Shown here in pieces: positions 16,730 through 25,060 of a stretch of DNA of 64,000 nt; the first letter of the stretch is position 1, and each line of letters begins with the position of its first letter. The DNA lies in assembly GCF_035917455.1 (NCBI RefSeq), contig NZ_CP109078.1:7610001-7674000 (forward strand). The letters are read 5' to 3'. The translations under genes and the position numbers were made by a program. The stretch comes from Micromonospora sp. NBC_01796. Its GTDB lineage: Bacteria > Actinomycetota > Actinomycetes > Mycobacteriales > Micromonosporaceae. The notes under the pieces were generated by a model that saw only the letters and a list, made by a program, of their open reading frames with translations, ran no database searches and had not been told where the DNA came from.

Positions 16730-18099
16730 GAGGAGGTCCCGGCCGGTCGCCGGTCGCCCCGCTGGAGGCGATCGGGCATCGGGTACGGCAGGCGGGCGCG
16801 GAGGTGGAAGCCGCCCTGCTGACGCGGTCCCGCAGTCAGCTCACCGCCGTGCATGGCGACCCGCTCCCGCATCCCGAGCAGGCCGTGCCCGCTGCCGGCG
16901 ACCGGGGTACGGCCCCCGCCCCGCCGGTGTTCCGGCCCCTCGTCCAGCACCTCGATGACCACGTCTGCCTCGGCGCACCGCACGGTGACCTGGCAGCGGG
17001 TCAGCCCGGCATGCTTGATCACGTTCGTCAGCGCCTCCTGGAGAATCCGGTACGCCGAAACCGCCGTCCCCTCCGGCAGCCGATCCGTACCGGTGATGTC
17101 GGCCCGCAGGTCGAGGCCGGCCGCCGCGGCCCGTGTCACCAGCAGGTTCAGATCCCCCACCGTCGGGGCCAACTCCGCCTCGACCCCGGTGTCCGCTGGG
17201 ACCGCTCCCCTGCCATCGCCGCCGCTCGGGTCGACGCCCTGCGTCGGAGCGCTGCCGTCCGGGTCGGCGCCGTGCGTCAGAGCGTCGCCGTCCGGGCCGG
17301 CGCCGTGCGTCAGAGCGTCGCCGTTCGGGTCGGTGCCGTCGGCCGGGTCGGTCCGCAGCACGTACAGGACCTGGCGCATGTCGGTGAGGGCCGAGCGACC
17401 TACCCGCTCGATCAGTTCGAGGGCGTCGGTCGCCGCGCCCGGCTGGGTGTCTGCGACGTGCCGGGCCACCGCGGCCCGTACGGTGATGATCCCGAGGTTG
17501 TGCGTGACGATGTCGTGCACCTCCCGAGCGATGCGCAGCCGCTCGTCGGCGACCGCGCGGGCGGTCTGTTCCGCGTTGCTCCGAGCCTGGTACACCCGGC
17601 GTTCGCGGACCGCGACCCCGGCCGTCCACGCCGCCCCGACCAGCGCCAAGCCGGGAAGCAGCACACCGAAGGCCTCCGCACCGGTGGGGGTCGGGCCGGC
17701 GGAGACACTGAGCAGCAGCAGGACCAGGGTGAACACGCCCAGCATCCGCCACCGGATCCGGGTGAGTGGCCGGCCGGCGAGCGCGGCCGTGTAACCGGTC
17801 AGGGCGGCGGCCAGGAACGGCTCGTACAGCACCCCGGACGCCAGGGCCAGCACCGAGGCTGCCGCGACAACCAGGAACACCGGCACCGGCCAGAGCCGGC
17901 GTACCGCCACCGGGAGGGCCATGAGGAGCACGACCAGGCAGAGCGTGAGCGCGGTCGAGCCGATCACGGGGCTCCCCGAGGGGGCACGGGTCATCGGGAC
18001 GAACGCGTACCACAGGCCGAGGACCAGCGCGAGCAGCCCGTCGAGCGCGATCAGCTCCCGACGGCGCAGCGGGCGGGTAGGAAGCGACGAGGCGGTCAC
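16726..18099 (-). CDS. Two-component sensor histidine kinase with repeat-expanded linker
   Basis: 457-aa HisKA_3-type kinase. About six N-terminal membrane helices (residues 20-165), dimerisation/phosphoacceptor helix with H195 in REVHDIVTHNLG, and an HATPase_c domain from about 310 ending GSGHGLLGMRERVAMHGGEL. Between them (residues 257-292) lies an 11-residue repeat, DALTHGAxPDG, encoded by a 33-bp minisatellite, which is not part of the family fold. GTG 18099 has GGAGAAGGG upstream. First gene of the kinase-regulator-ABC exporter operon; likely senses membrane perturbation or a membrane-active compound. Confidence 0.95.
   Translation of the reverse strand: MTASSLPTRPLRRRELIALDGLLALVLGLWYAFVPMTRAPSGSPVIGSTALTLCLVVLLMALPVAVRRLWPVPVFLVVAAASVLALASGVLYEPFLAAALTGYTAALAGRPLTRIRWRMLGVFTLVLLLLSVSAGPTPTGAEAFGVLLPGLALVGAAWTAGVAVRERRVYQARSNAEQTARAVADERLRIAREVHDIVTHNLGIITVRAAVARHVADTQPGAATDALELIERVGRSALTDMRQVLYVLRTDPADGTDPNGDALTHGAGPDGDALTHGADPDGSAPTQGVDPSGGDGRGAVPADTGVEAELAPTVGDLNLLVTRAAAAGLDLRADITGTDRLPEGTAVSAYRILQEALTNVIKHAGLTRCQVTVRCAEADVVIEVLDEGPEHRRGGGRTPVAGSGHGLLGMRERVAMHGGELTAGPRQQGGFHLRARLPYPMPDRLQRGDRRPAGTSS
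17229..17340. repeat. 33-bp tandem repeat inside the histidine kinase gene
   Basis: Three units of 33 bp (17229-17261, 17262-17294, 17295-17327) and a partial fourth. Units 2 and 3 differ at only about two bases; unit 1 is more diverged. Period divisible by three keeps the frame, so copy number can vary without killing the kinase. Confidence 0.85.
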
Positions 18100-18197
18100 C
18101 GCACACCCTTCTCCGACCACGACTTTCCCCGGAGCCTATCCGGCCCCGCTGTTCGCCCTCGTCGGCGCAGCAAGGTCGACGTGACGCCTGCGCCAGT

Positions 18198-18641
18198 TCA
18201 GGCGGCGCGGGTGTCGTACGTCGCGCGGTTGGCGAGCACGTCGTCCATGTGCGTCTCGGCCCAGGTCTTGAGGCCGCGCATCATCTGGTGCAGGGACAGG
18301 CCGAGGTCGGTCAACTCGTAGGCGACCGTGACCGGCACGGTCGGCGTCACGGTACGGGTGACCAGACCGTCACGCTCCAGGGAGCGCAGCGTCTGGGTGA
18401 GCATCTTCTGGCTGACGCCGGCCAGCAGGCGGGACAACTCGGAGTAGCGCATCGACCGGGGCTCACCGGCACAGTCGGCGCCGAACCGGTGCGAGCCGTC
18501 GCTGCCCAGCGCGGCCAGGACCAGCGTCACCCACTTGTCGGAGAGCCGGTCGAGCAGCTTGCGGCTGGGACATCCGGCCAGGAAGGCGTCATATTCCGCC
18601 TTGGTCTGTGCCCTCTGCTGGGCCACCGTCATCGTCGCCAT
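18198..18641 (-). CDS. HxlR-family transcriptional regulator
   Basis: 147-aa MarR-like winged-helix regulator of the HxlR family: a conserved cysteine (C29 in LAGCPSRKLLDRLSDKWVTLVLAAL) precedes the helix-turn-helix, followed by MRYSELSRLLAGVSQKMLTQTLRSLERDGLVTR and the wing. Such single-Cys proteins often respond to aldehydes, quinones or oxidation. GGAGGAG lies 6 bp before the ATG. Divergent from an aldo/keto reductase and separated by overlapping palindromes, suggesting that the reductase is its target. Confidence 0.93.
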   Translation of the reverse strand: MATMTVAQQRAQTKAEYDAFLAGCPSRKLLDRLSDKWVTLVLAALGSDGSHRFGADCAGEPRSMRYSELSRLLAGVSQKMLTQTLRSLERDGLVTRTVTPTVPVTVAYELTDLGLSLHQMMRGLKTWAETHMDDVLANRATYDTRAA

Positions 18642-18677
18642 CGACCGCTCCTCCCACGATGGGTGCGTTACGCACTC

Positions 18678-18704
18678 GGAAGTGCCTACTTCCTACCAGG
18701 AAGT
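18678..18704. promoter_or_regulatory. Overlapping palindromes, probable HxlR operator
   Basis: GGAAGTGCCTACTTCC (18678-18693, 6-4-6) overlaps ACTTCCTACCAGGAAGT (18688-18704, 6-5-6), so three alternating half-sites GGAAGT/ACTTCC are stacked. The site lies 37 bp upstream of hxlR and 72 bp upstream of the reductase ATG. Confidence 0.7.
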
Positions 18705-18775
18705 TACCCCTCGATAGTGAAGCAGGCATCCGTCAGGTAACCAGGACGGCCCGATTCCACCCGAAAGTCAGGGGT

Positions 18776-19648
18776 ATGAGCATGCTCCCCACTTCCCTTC
18801 CCGGCGGCACCTGGACACTGGGCGACCTGACCGTCACCCGGTTCGGCTACGGCGCCATGCAGCTCGCCGGACCCTGGGTCATGGGACCTCCCGCCGATCA
18901 CGACGGCGCACTCGCCGTCCTCAGGGAGGTCGTCGACCTCGGCATCACCCACATCGACACCAGCGACGCATACGGGCCACACGTCACGAACCGGCTGATC
19001 CGTGAAGCGCTGCACCCGTACCCCGAATCGCTGCACGTGGTGACCAAGGTCGGCGCGAACCGCGACCAGCAGGGCGGCTGGCCGCCGGCTCGAGAGCCGG
19101 AGGACCTGCGTCGGGCAGTTCACGAGAACCTCGAGAACCTCGGCCTCGAGGTGCTCGATCTGGTCAACCTCCGACTCGGCAACGCCGAGGGACCCGTGCC
19201 CGGCTCGCTCGCCGAGCCGTTCGAGACTCTCGTCGAACTCCAGCAGCAGGGCCTGATCCGGCACCTCGGGGTGAGCACCGCGACGGCGGACCAGGTCGCC
19301 GAGGCACAGGCGATCGCGCCGATCGTGTGCGTGCAGAACCTGTACAACCTCGCGCACCGCCAGGACGACGGACTGATCGACGCGCTCACCGAACAGGGCA
19401 TCGCCTACGTGCCGTACTTCCCGCTCGGCGGCTTCAGTCCACTGCAGTCCTCGGTGCTCTCGACCGTGGCCGCCCGGTTGGGCGCGACGCCGATGTCCGT
19501 CGCCCTGGCCTGGCTGCTGCAGCGGTCACCGAACATCCTGCTCATCCCCGGCACCTCGTCCACCACGCACCTGCGCGAGAACATCGCCGGCGCGGCACTT
19601 CCGCTCTCCGCCGAGGACCTGGCCGACCTGGACAAGATCGGCCGTTGA
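18776..19648 (+). CDS. Aldo/keto reductase
   Basis: 290-aa NADPH-dependent oxidoreductase with the (beta/alpha)8 AKR fold. Catalytic tetrad: D in ITHIDTSDAYG, Y in the same DAYG segment, K in VVTKVGANR and H replaced in the region LVNLRLGN, where most AKRs carry H; thus the classical histidine appears to be asparagine. C-terminal cofactor motif IPGTSSTTHLRENIAGA. ATG 18776 gives the family N-terminus; longer frames run into the operator. Divergent from HxlR, so probably induced by reactive carbonyls. Substrate unknown. Confidence 0.92.
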   Translation: MSMLPTSLPGGTWTLGDLTVTRFGYGAMQLAGPWVMGPPADHDGALAVLREVVDLGITHIDTSDAYGPHVTNRLIREALHPYPESLHVVTKVGANRDQQGGWPPAREPEDLRRAVHENLENLGLEVLDLVNLRLGNAEGPVPGSLAEPFETLVELQQQGLIRHLGVSTATADQVAEAQAIAPIVCVQNLYNLAHRQDDGLIDALTEQGIAYVPYFPLGGFSPLQSSVLSTVAARLGATPMSVALAWLLQRSPNILLIPGTSSTTHLRENIAGAALPLSAEDLADLDKIGR

Positions 19649-19770
19649 CGAGGCAGTCTGCCGCGTGGAGGCGGCTACTTCGCGCTCGGCCTGATCAGAT
19701 ACCGGCGCCGTCCGGGAGTCGGCGGCGCCGGTCGTGAACGAGCACAATGGATGGGCGGCACGGGGCGTGG

Positions 19771-20517
19771 TCAGAGTTGCCGGCTGATGCCCAGTGCCAC
19801 GGTCCGGACGGCCGGGCCGACCGCGCGCAGGTCCAGCCGGTCGGCCCAGCCCGATACGGAGACAGCCCCGGCCGGGCGCCCGTCGGCGTACAGGACGGCG
19901 CTGGCGACGCACCCGACCCCGGCACCGGATTCCTCGCTCTCGTACGCCACCCCGCACTCCCGGATCCGCGCCAACTGCCGTCGTAGCAGGCCGGGAGCGG
20001 TGATCGTACGCGGGCCGACCATCCTCAGTGGCTGGTCGCAGACGAGGGAGATCGCGGGCTCACCACTGAACGCCAGCAGTGCCTTGCCGACCGCCGAGGC
20101 GTGCGCGGGCAACCGACCGCCCACCTCGGACGGCATCGACGGCGCGTCCCGCCCCCGCAGAACCTCGACGTAGACAACGTCGGTGGCCTCGAGGACCGCC
20201 AGGTGCACACTCAGCCCCGTCGCCTCGCGCAGGTCAGCAAGGTACGGCGGGGCGATCGTCCGCAGGTCACGCCGACGAGCGGCGAACTCCCCGATCTCGA
20301 ACACCCGGACGCCTATCCGCAGCGACGGTCCGGTGCGTTCCAGGAACCCGTACGTCACCAGGTCGGCCACCAGCCGCGAGGTTGTCGACATCGGCAGTCC
20401 GGCACGACGACTGACCTCGGACACCCGCAGTTCGCGGTGTCGTGCGTCGAACGCGCCGAGGACCGCCGACACCCGGGCGACGGCCATGTCGGGGATGTTC
20501 CGCTCAGCGGCACGCAC
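19771..20517 (-). CDS. IclR-family transcriptional regulator
   Basis: 248-aa IclR regulator: N-terminal winged helix (VARVSAVLGAFDARHRELRVSEVSRRAGLPMSTTSRLVADLVTYGFLERT) and C-terminal effector domain with VEVLRGRDAP and GVGCVASAVLYADGRPAGAVSVSG. Family members PcaR, PobR and PcaU control aromatic-acid catabolism, fitting the divergent dehydrogenase. GTG 20517 or TTG 20520 both follow AAGGAG. A palindrome at 20560-20573, matching one before the tetR gene, lies in its promoter region. Confidence 0.93.
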   Translation of the reverse strand: MRAAERNIPDMAVARVSAVLGAFDARHRELRVSEVSRRAGLPMSTTSRLVADLVTYGFLERTGPSLRIGVRVFEIGEFAARRRDLRTIAPPYLADLREATGLSVHLAVLEATDVVYVEVLRGRDAPSMPSEVGGRLPAHASAVGKALLAFSGEPAISLVCDQPLRMVGPRTITAPGLLRRQLARIRECGVAYESEESGAGVGCVASAVLYADGRPAGAVSVSGWADRLDLRAVGPAVRTVALGISRQL

Positions 20518-20559
20518 CAATGCAGCTCCTTGACAGGTCCGCCGAATCGTAGCTTACTA

Positions 20560-20573
20560 ACGGACCAGTTCGT
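20560..20573. promoter_or_regulatory. 14-bp palindrome shared with the tetR-qsuB promoter
   Basis: ACGGACCAGTTCGT (6-2-6, one mismatch) between divergent iclR and dehydrogenase genes. The same pattern ACGNAC-NA-GTNCGT, followed by ACAT, occurs at 25798-25811. Likely operator of the TetR protein encoded at 25061. Confidence 0.6.
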
Positions 20574-20629
20574 ACATTCACTGTCGCGGATCGTCCACGG
20601 CGGTGGGCGATGACGGGAGTCTCACCCCC

Positions 20630-21502
20630 ATGCAACCTTGCCGGTACGGCCTGATCGGTGCGGGGATCGGGGCATCGCTGTCGCCGGTGCTGCACGAGAC
20701 CGAAGGTCGTCATCACGGTCTGGACCTGTCGTACCGGCTGATCGATGTGGACGAGCCGGGGACCCCGTCCGACCTCGGCCGCCTGTTGGACGACGCCGAG
20801 GCGGATCGGCTCGCCGGCCTCAACATCACCCACCCGTTCAAGCAGCAGGTCATCGACCTGCTCGACGACCTCTCCCCGCAGGCTCGCGACATCGGGGCGG
20901 TCAACACCGTCGTGTTCCGCGACGGTCGACGGCTTGGTTTCAACACCGACGCGTACGGGTTCGCCGAGTCGTTCCGGCGGGGACTGCCGGACGCGCCGGT
21001 CGACCGGGTGGTGCAGCTCGGCGCCGGTGGCGCGGGCGCGGCCTGCGCGTACGCCCAACTGAGCGCGGGCGTCGGGCACCTCACCGTGGTCGATCCGGAC
21101 ACCGAGCGGCGCGGTGCCCTGGGTGAGGCGTTGGAGGGACGGTTCGACATCCACCGGATCGCGGTGGCCGCACCCGACGAGTTACCCGCCGCTCTGGAGC
21201 ACGCCGACGGCCTGGTCAACACCAGCCCGGTCGGCATGCGGACGCACCCGGGGATCCCGCTGCCCGTCGGGTTGCTGCACCCGGGGCTGTGGGTGGTCGA
21301 CGTCATCTACATGCCGGTCGAGACCCAACTGCTGCGCTCCGCCCGGGCGAACGGGCTGCGTGCCATCGGTGGCGCGGCGATGTGCGTGTTCCAGGCCGCG
21401 GCGGCGTTCGAGCTGCTCACCGGCCGTACGCCGGACACCGAACGGATGCTCGGCCACCTCGACCGGCTGCTGAACGGCAGTGGACACCATGTCCGGGCCT
21501 GA
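20630..21502 (+). CDS. Quinate/shikimate dehydrogenase (AroE/QsuD-like)
   Basis: 290-aa member of the shikimate dehydrogenase family. Substrate domain: SLSP at 16-19, GLNITHPFKQ with catalytic K71, GAVNTVV and D107 in FNTDAYGF. Nucleotide domain: glycine-rich VVQLGAGGAG near 130, then VVDPDTER with an acidic residue after the second strand, which favours NAD+ rather than NADP+. The NITHPFKQ form and P-V-E-T-Q-L-L motif match catabolic quinate/shikimate dehydrogenases better than biosynthetic AroE. Expected reaction: shikimate to 3-dehydroshikimate (or quinate to 3-dehydroquinate). GGGAG precedes the ATG by 10 bp; a GTG at 20603 is the alternative. Transporter gene follows. Confidence 0.85.
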   Translation: MQPCRYGLIGAGIGASLSPVLHETEGRHHGLDLSYRLIDVDEPGTPSDLGRLLDDAEADRLAGLNITHPFKQQVIDLLDDLSPQARDIGAVNTVVFRDGRRLGFNTDAYGFAESFRRGLPDAPVDRVVQLGAGGAGAACAYAQLSAGVGHLTVVDPDTERRGALGEALEGRFDIHRIAVAAPDELPAALEHADGLVNTSPVGMRTHPGIPLPVGLLHPGLWVVDVIYMPVETQLLRSARANGLRAIGGAAMCVFQAAAAFELLTGRTPDTERMLGHLDRLLNGSGHHVRA

Positions 21503-21667
21503 ACGGGTGCGACCCGCTCCCCCACCGAACCACGCCCGCGCCACCCACACCTCGGTGCTCCCCCGCGGCGTGGTCGTCGCGGCGAGGCGGCCCACCGCCG
21601 ACGTGCACCGGCAGCGCCCGAGGGCGCTGGAACCCCCTCTCCACCACCACACCCCTGGAGTTTCCCG

Positions 21668-23092
21668 ATGAGTCAACCAGCAACACGACCGGAAACAGCC
21701 GCCCCACCCGACGGCGGCACCGTCACCCAGCAACTACCGGAACCCATGTCGCTACGCCGGATGGTCGGCCCCGGCGTCGTGGCGGTCGGGATCGGCATGG
21801 CGGCCGGAGAGATCATTCTCTGGCCGTACCTCACCGCGATCGGTGGACTGGGCCTGCTGTGGTTGGCGTTCGCCACGCTCGCCGTCCAGTTCGTCATCAA
21901 CATGGAGATCGAGCGCTACACCCTCGCCACCGGACAGACCGCCGTCGCCGGGTTCTCCCGCTGGTGGAAAGGTTGGGGCATCGTCATCTGCCTGGCCGGG
22001 GCGTTCCAGTACGTCTGGCCGGGCTGGGCCACCGGCGGGTCCACCGTCTTCACGTACCTGGTCGGGGGCGGTGACGCCGTCTGGATCACGGTCGCCGTGC
22101 TGGTCGTCATCGGCGGACTGCTGTCCGCCTCGAAGGTCATCTACAAGACCGTCGAGCGGGTCGAGGTCGTGAAGGTCGCACTCACGCTGTTCTTCCTCGC
22201 CGTCATCGTGGTTTTTGTCATCTCGCTGTCCACCTGGGGAGAGGGCGCGAAGGAGACGGTTCTCGGGTTCGGCCAGATCCCCGCCGGCATCACCTTCACC
22301 CTGCTGCTCAGCGCGATCGGTGCCGCAGGCGCGGGCGGTGTGCACAACCTGGTGCTCAGCAACTGGATCCGGGACAAGCGGTACGGGATGGGCGCACACG
22401 TACCGCGACTCATCTCCCCGATCACGGGCCGGGAGGAGGCATCGGGCGCCGACCGCTACACGTTCCCCCAGGACGAGCAGAACCTCGCCCGTTGGAAGAC
22501 GTGGTGGAAGCGCGCCAACACCGAGCACTTCTTCGCCTTCCTCCTGGTCTGCTTCGTGACCATCACGATCATGAGCCTGCTCGCGTACGAGACCCTCTTC
22601 GGGCGGGACGACCTCAAGAACGACACGACGTTCCTGCGGATCGAGGGCGATATCCTCGCCTCCCAGGTCGGCGAATGGCTCAAGCTGCTGTTCTTCGCGA
22701 TCGCCGCCGTCTCGCTGTGGGCCGCCGCGATGGGGCTGCTCGACGTCATCGGCCGGGTGGCGAGCGACTTCCTCCGCCGCAACTACCTCGCCGACTCGGC
22801 CCGGTGGACCGAGGCCCGCCTGTACCTGGCGATCGTCTGGGCCGAGATCGTCCTCGGCTCGATCATCCTGCTCTCCGGTTTCACCCAACCGATCGGCCTG
22901 CTGCTCGTCTCGACCTGCGCCGCGTCGGTGGTCACCCTGCTGTACTCGATCCTGCTCGTACGCCTCAACACCAGGGACCTCCCCACCGCGATCCGGCTGC
23001 GCGGATGGCGGCTCGGCGGCATGGTGACGGCGATCGGCTTCTACGGGTTCTTCGCCATCGCCATGGTGGTCACCCAGATCCAGAAGCTCTGA
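21668..23092 (+). CDS. Nramp-fold transporter lacking canonical metal-site residues
   Basis: 474-aa membrane protein with about eleven helices. The repeat structure and GPGVVAV start of helix 1, ATGQ after helix 2 and G..HNLVLSN in helix 6 place it in the Nramp (natural resistance-associated macrophage protein) superfamily. Canonical Nramps coordinate Mn/Fe through DPGN in helix 1 and MPH in helix 6; here those positions read AAGE (45-48) and GVH (224-226). The metal site is thus absent, and divalent-metal transport is doubtful. It lies 165 bp after the dehydrogenase in the same direction, where related clusters have an MFS shikimate importer, so uptake of shikimate, quinate or a related acid is a reasonable inference. 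No direct proof. Confidence 0.82.
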   Translation: MSQPATRPETAAPPDGGTVTQQLPEPMSLRRMVGPGVVAVGIGMAAGEIILWPYLTAIGGLGLLWLAFATLAVQFVINMEIERYTLATGQTAVAGFSRWWKGWGIVICLAGAFQYVWPGWATGGSTVFTYLVGGGDAVWITVAVLVVIGGLLSASKVIYKTVERVEVVKVALTLFFLAVIVVFVISLSTWGEGAKETVLGFGQIPAGITFTLLLSAIGAAGAGGVHNLVLSNWIRDKRYGMGAHVPRLISPITGREEASGADRYTFPQDEQNLARWKTWWKRANTEHFFAFLLVCFVTITIMSLLAYETLFGRDDLKNDTTFLRIEGDILASQVGEWLKLLFFAIAAVSLWAAAMGLLDVIGRVASDFLRRNYLADSARWTEARLYLAIVWAEIVLGSIILLSGFTQPIGLLLVSTCAASVVTLLYSILLVRLNTRDLPTAIRLRGWRLGGMVTAIGFYGFFAIAMVVTQIQKL

Positions 23093-23154
23093 CCCGACAC
23101 GCTCTGAGCAACGCGCTACCCGGTCGGGACCGACGCCATCGGCTCCCGGCCGGG

Positions 23155-25035
23155 TCAGCTCCCGGACAGGCGCAGGTGACGGTGGGCGGCCATCCGGACG
23201 GGTGCGTTCGACTCGCCGAAGCCGTCGTACCCGCCCCGGCGCTGCACGATCTCGAAGAAGACCCTTCCCCCGTACACCGGGGTGTAGAGGTGGAGCAGTT
23301 CACCGCCGCGCTGGTCGCGATCGTAGAGGATGCCGTGCCGGCGCAGGCGCGCGACCAGGTCGTCGGCGAGGGCGAACCGGGCGACCAGGTCGGCGTAGTA
23401 GTTCTCGGGTACGTGCAGCGTGGTGCCGCCGAGCCGGTCGATCGCCGCCGCGGTGGCGAAGATGTCGGCGGTGGCGAAGGCGACGTGCTGCGGGTCGACA
23501 ACGGCGGGAGCCCACTCGCCACGACGCAGCAGCGCCACGGTCAACGCGAGCCGTACCGCCCGGTCCGGGGTGGCGTAGGCGCGCGAGCGCATGAGCCCGA
23601 ACGGTGCCGCGTACTCCTCGGTGCTCAGCCGGTCGAGCCCGAGCACGGAGTGGTAGAACAGCCCGGCCTCGTCGAAGTGGTCGAAGGGCTGCGCCAGCCC
23701 GAGATGGTCCGTGGCGGTGAGGCCGGCGTCGCCCGCGACCTCGTCCCCCGTGGGCAGGAAGTCGGCCCGCCAGTCGTTGTCGTCCCGGCTGAGGAACACC
23801 GACGTACCGTCGGGGGCCGCGACGGCGGGCAGGTCCGCCTCGCGCGGACCCCGGACACGCGGAAGTGCCGGCGCGAGCAACGCCTCCGCCCGCGCCCGCG
23901 ACCGTTCTGGATCCTCGGTCGTCAACGCGAAGGCGCTCATCGCGGCGGTCCCCGGGGTCTGCGGGCGGGTCACCGCACTGTTGAGGATCACCCGGCAGGT
24001 GCCCTGCTCCCACAGCTCCACCGGCTTGGACCGGTGCTGCCCGGTGTGGGCGAAACCCAGACCCCGCAGCGCGGCCTGCAACACCGGCCCCGACCGGCCG
24101 TCCACCGCAAACTCACTGAAACCGTGTACGGACAACGCCGGCGCCTCCGGTAGCCGACGAACCTCGACGCCCGACCCGCCCGCCGGTCGAAGGCTGTCCT
24201 CCAGGGCGATCAGCGACCGCATCCCGTCGACGGCGGTACGCACCGGATCGGCCTGCCGGAAGACGTCGTTGAACACCTCGAGCGACAGCGGTCCGGTGTA
24301 ACCCGCGGCGAGCACCCGGTGGACGAACGAGGTCAGGTCGAACGATCCCTGTCCGGGGAAGAGCCGGTGGTGCCGGCTCCACTGCAGGACGTCCATGCTC
24401 AGATGGGGTGCGTCGGCAAGCTGAAGGAAGAAGATCTTGCCCGGGGTGATGTCGGCGATGCCGGCCGGGCTGACGTCGCGCGACAGCACGTGGAAGGAAT
24501 CCAGGCACAGCCCGAGCGCGGGATGGTCGGCCCCACGCACGATCCGCCACGAGTGGTCCCATGTGGACACGTGCCGTCCCCACGCCAATGCCTCGTACGC
24601 GATCCTCATCCCCCTGGTCTGGGCGCGGTCGGCCAGCAGCGCGAGCTGCTCGGCCGCCAGATCGTCGTCGTCGACGGCCGCCGGTGCGACCGACGAGCAG
24701 ACCAGCATGGTGTCGACACCCAGCTCGGCCATCACGTCGAACTTGTGTTCCGCCCGCGCCAGATTGGCCTTCAGCAGCGCCGGTGGCACCGCCTCGAAGT
24801 CACGAAACGGCTGGTAGAGGTCGATGCTGAGACCGAGGTCGGCGCACCGGGCGCGGACCTCACCCGGCGACCAGGGCGCCACCACGAGATCGTTCTCGAA
24901 CAGCTCGATCCCGTCGAACCCGGCGGCGGCAGCAGCCGCGATCTTGTTGTCGAGGGTGCCGGAGATGCACACCGTCGCCACCGACCGGCGCAGCGCGCCA
25001 CGTCCGGCCGAGGTAAATGCGCGGTCGCTACTCAT
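23155..25035 (-). CDS. qsuB: 3-dehydroshikimate dehydratase fused to HPPD-like domain (QsuB-like)
   Basis: 626-aa two-domain enzyme. Residues about 15-290 form a xylose-isomerase-like TIM barrel (sugar phosphate isomerase/epimerase family) with metal-binding positions in GFDGIELFENDL, CLDSFHVLSRD, FLQLADAP and SLEVFND; this is the dehydratase part, converting 3-dehydroshikimate to protocatechuate. Residues about 320-626 are a vicinal-oxygen-chelate/4-hydroxyphenylpyruvate-dioxygenase-like domain with GLGFAHTGQHRSK and the late VFFEIVQRR metal glutamate. This fusion and length match Corynebacterium QsuB. GGAAGG lies 7 bp before the ATG. It is 25 bp downstream of tetR, so probably co-transcribed, and converges with the transporter. 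Confidence 0.88.
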   Translation of the reverse strand: MSSDRAFTSAGRGALRRSVATVCISGTLDNKIAAAAAAGFDGIELFENDLVVAPWSPGEVRARCADLGLSIDLYQPFRDFEAVPPALLKANLARAEHKFDVMAELGVDTMLVCSSVAPAAVDDDDLAAEQLALLADRAQTRGMRIAYEALAWGRHVSTWDHSWRIVRGADHPALGLCLDSFHVLSRDVSPAGIADITPGKIFFLQLADAPHLSMDVLQWSRHHRLFPGQGSFDLTSFVHRVLAAGYTGPLSLEVFNDVFRQADPVRTAVDGMRSLIALEDSLRPAGGSGVEVRRLPEAPALSVHGFSEFAVDGRSGPVLQAALRGLGFAHTGQHRSKPVELWEQGTCRVILNSAVTRPQTPGTAAMSAFALTTEDPERSRARAEALLAPALPRVRGPREADLPAVAAPDGTSVFLSRDDNDWRADFLPTGDEVAGDAGLTATDHLGLAQPFDHFDEAGLFYHSVLGLDRLSTEEYAAPFGLMRSRAYATPDRAVRLALTVALLRRGEWAPAVVDPQHVAFATADIFATAAAIDRLGGTTLHVPENYYADLVARFALADDLVARLRRHGILYDRDQRGGELLHLYTPVYGGRVFFEIVQRRGGYDGFGESNAPVRMAAHRHLRLSGS

Positions 25036-25060
25036 GGCTCACCTTCCGGGGGTACGGGGG

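Noticed and set aside
17229-17340. Possible CRISPR array because of the 33-bp repeats
   Set aside because: Units are contiguous, without spacers, and in frame within a kinase gene; a minisatellite.
20603-20629. GTG at 20603 as the dehydrogenase start
   Set aside because: Weak ribosome site; ATG 20630 has GGGAG at 10 bp and matches the usual N-terminus. Not fully excluded.
21668-23092. Calling the 474-aa protein an Mn2+/Fe2+ transporter (MntH)
   Set aside because: The DPGN and MPH metal motifs are replaced (AAGE, GVH) and no metal-related gene is adjacent.
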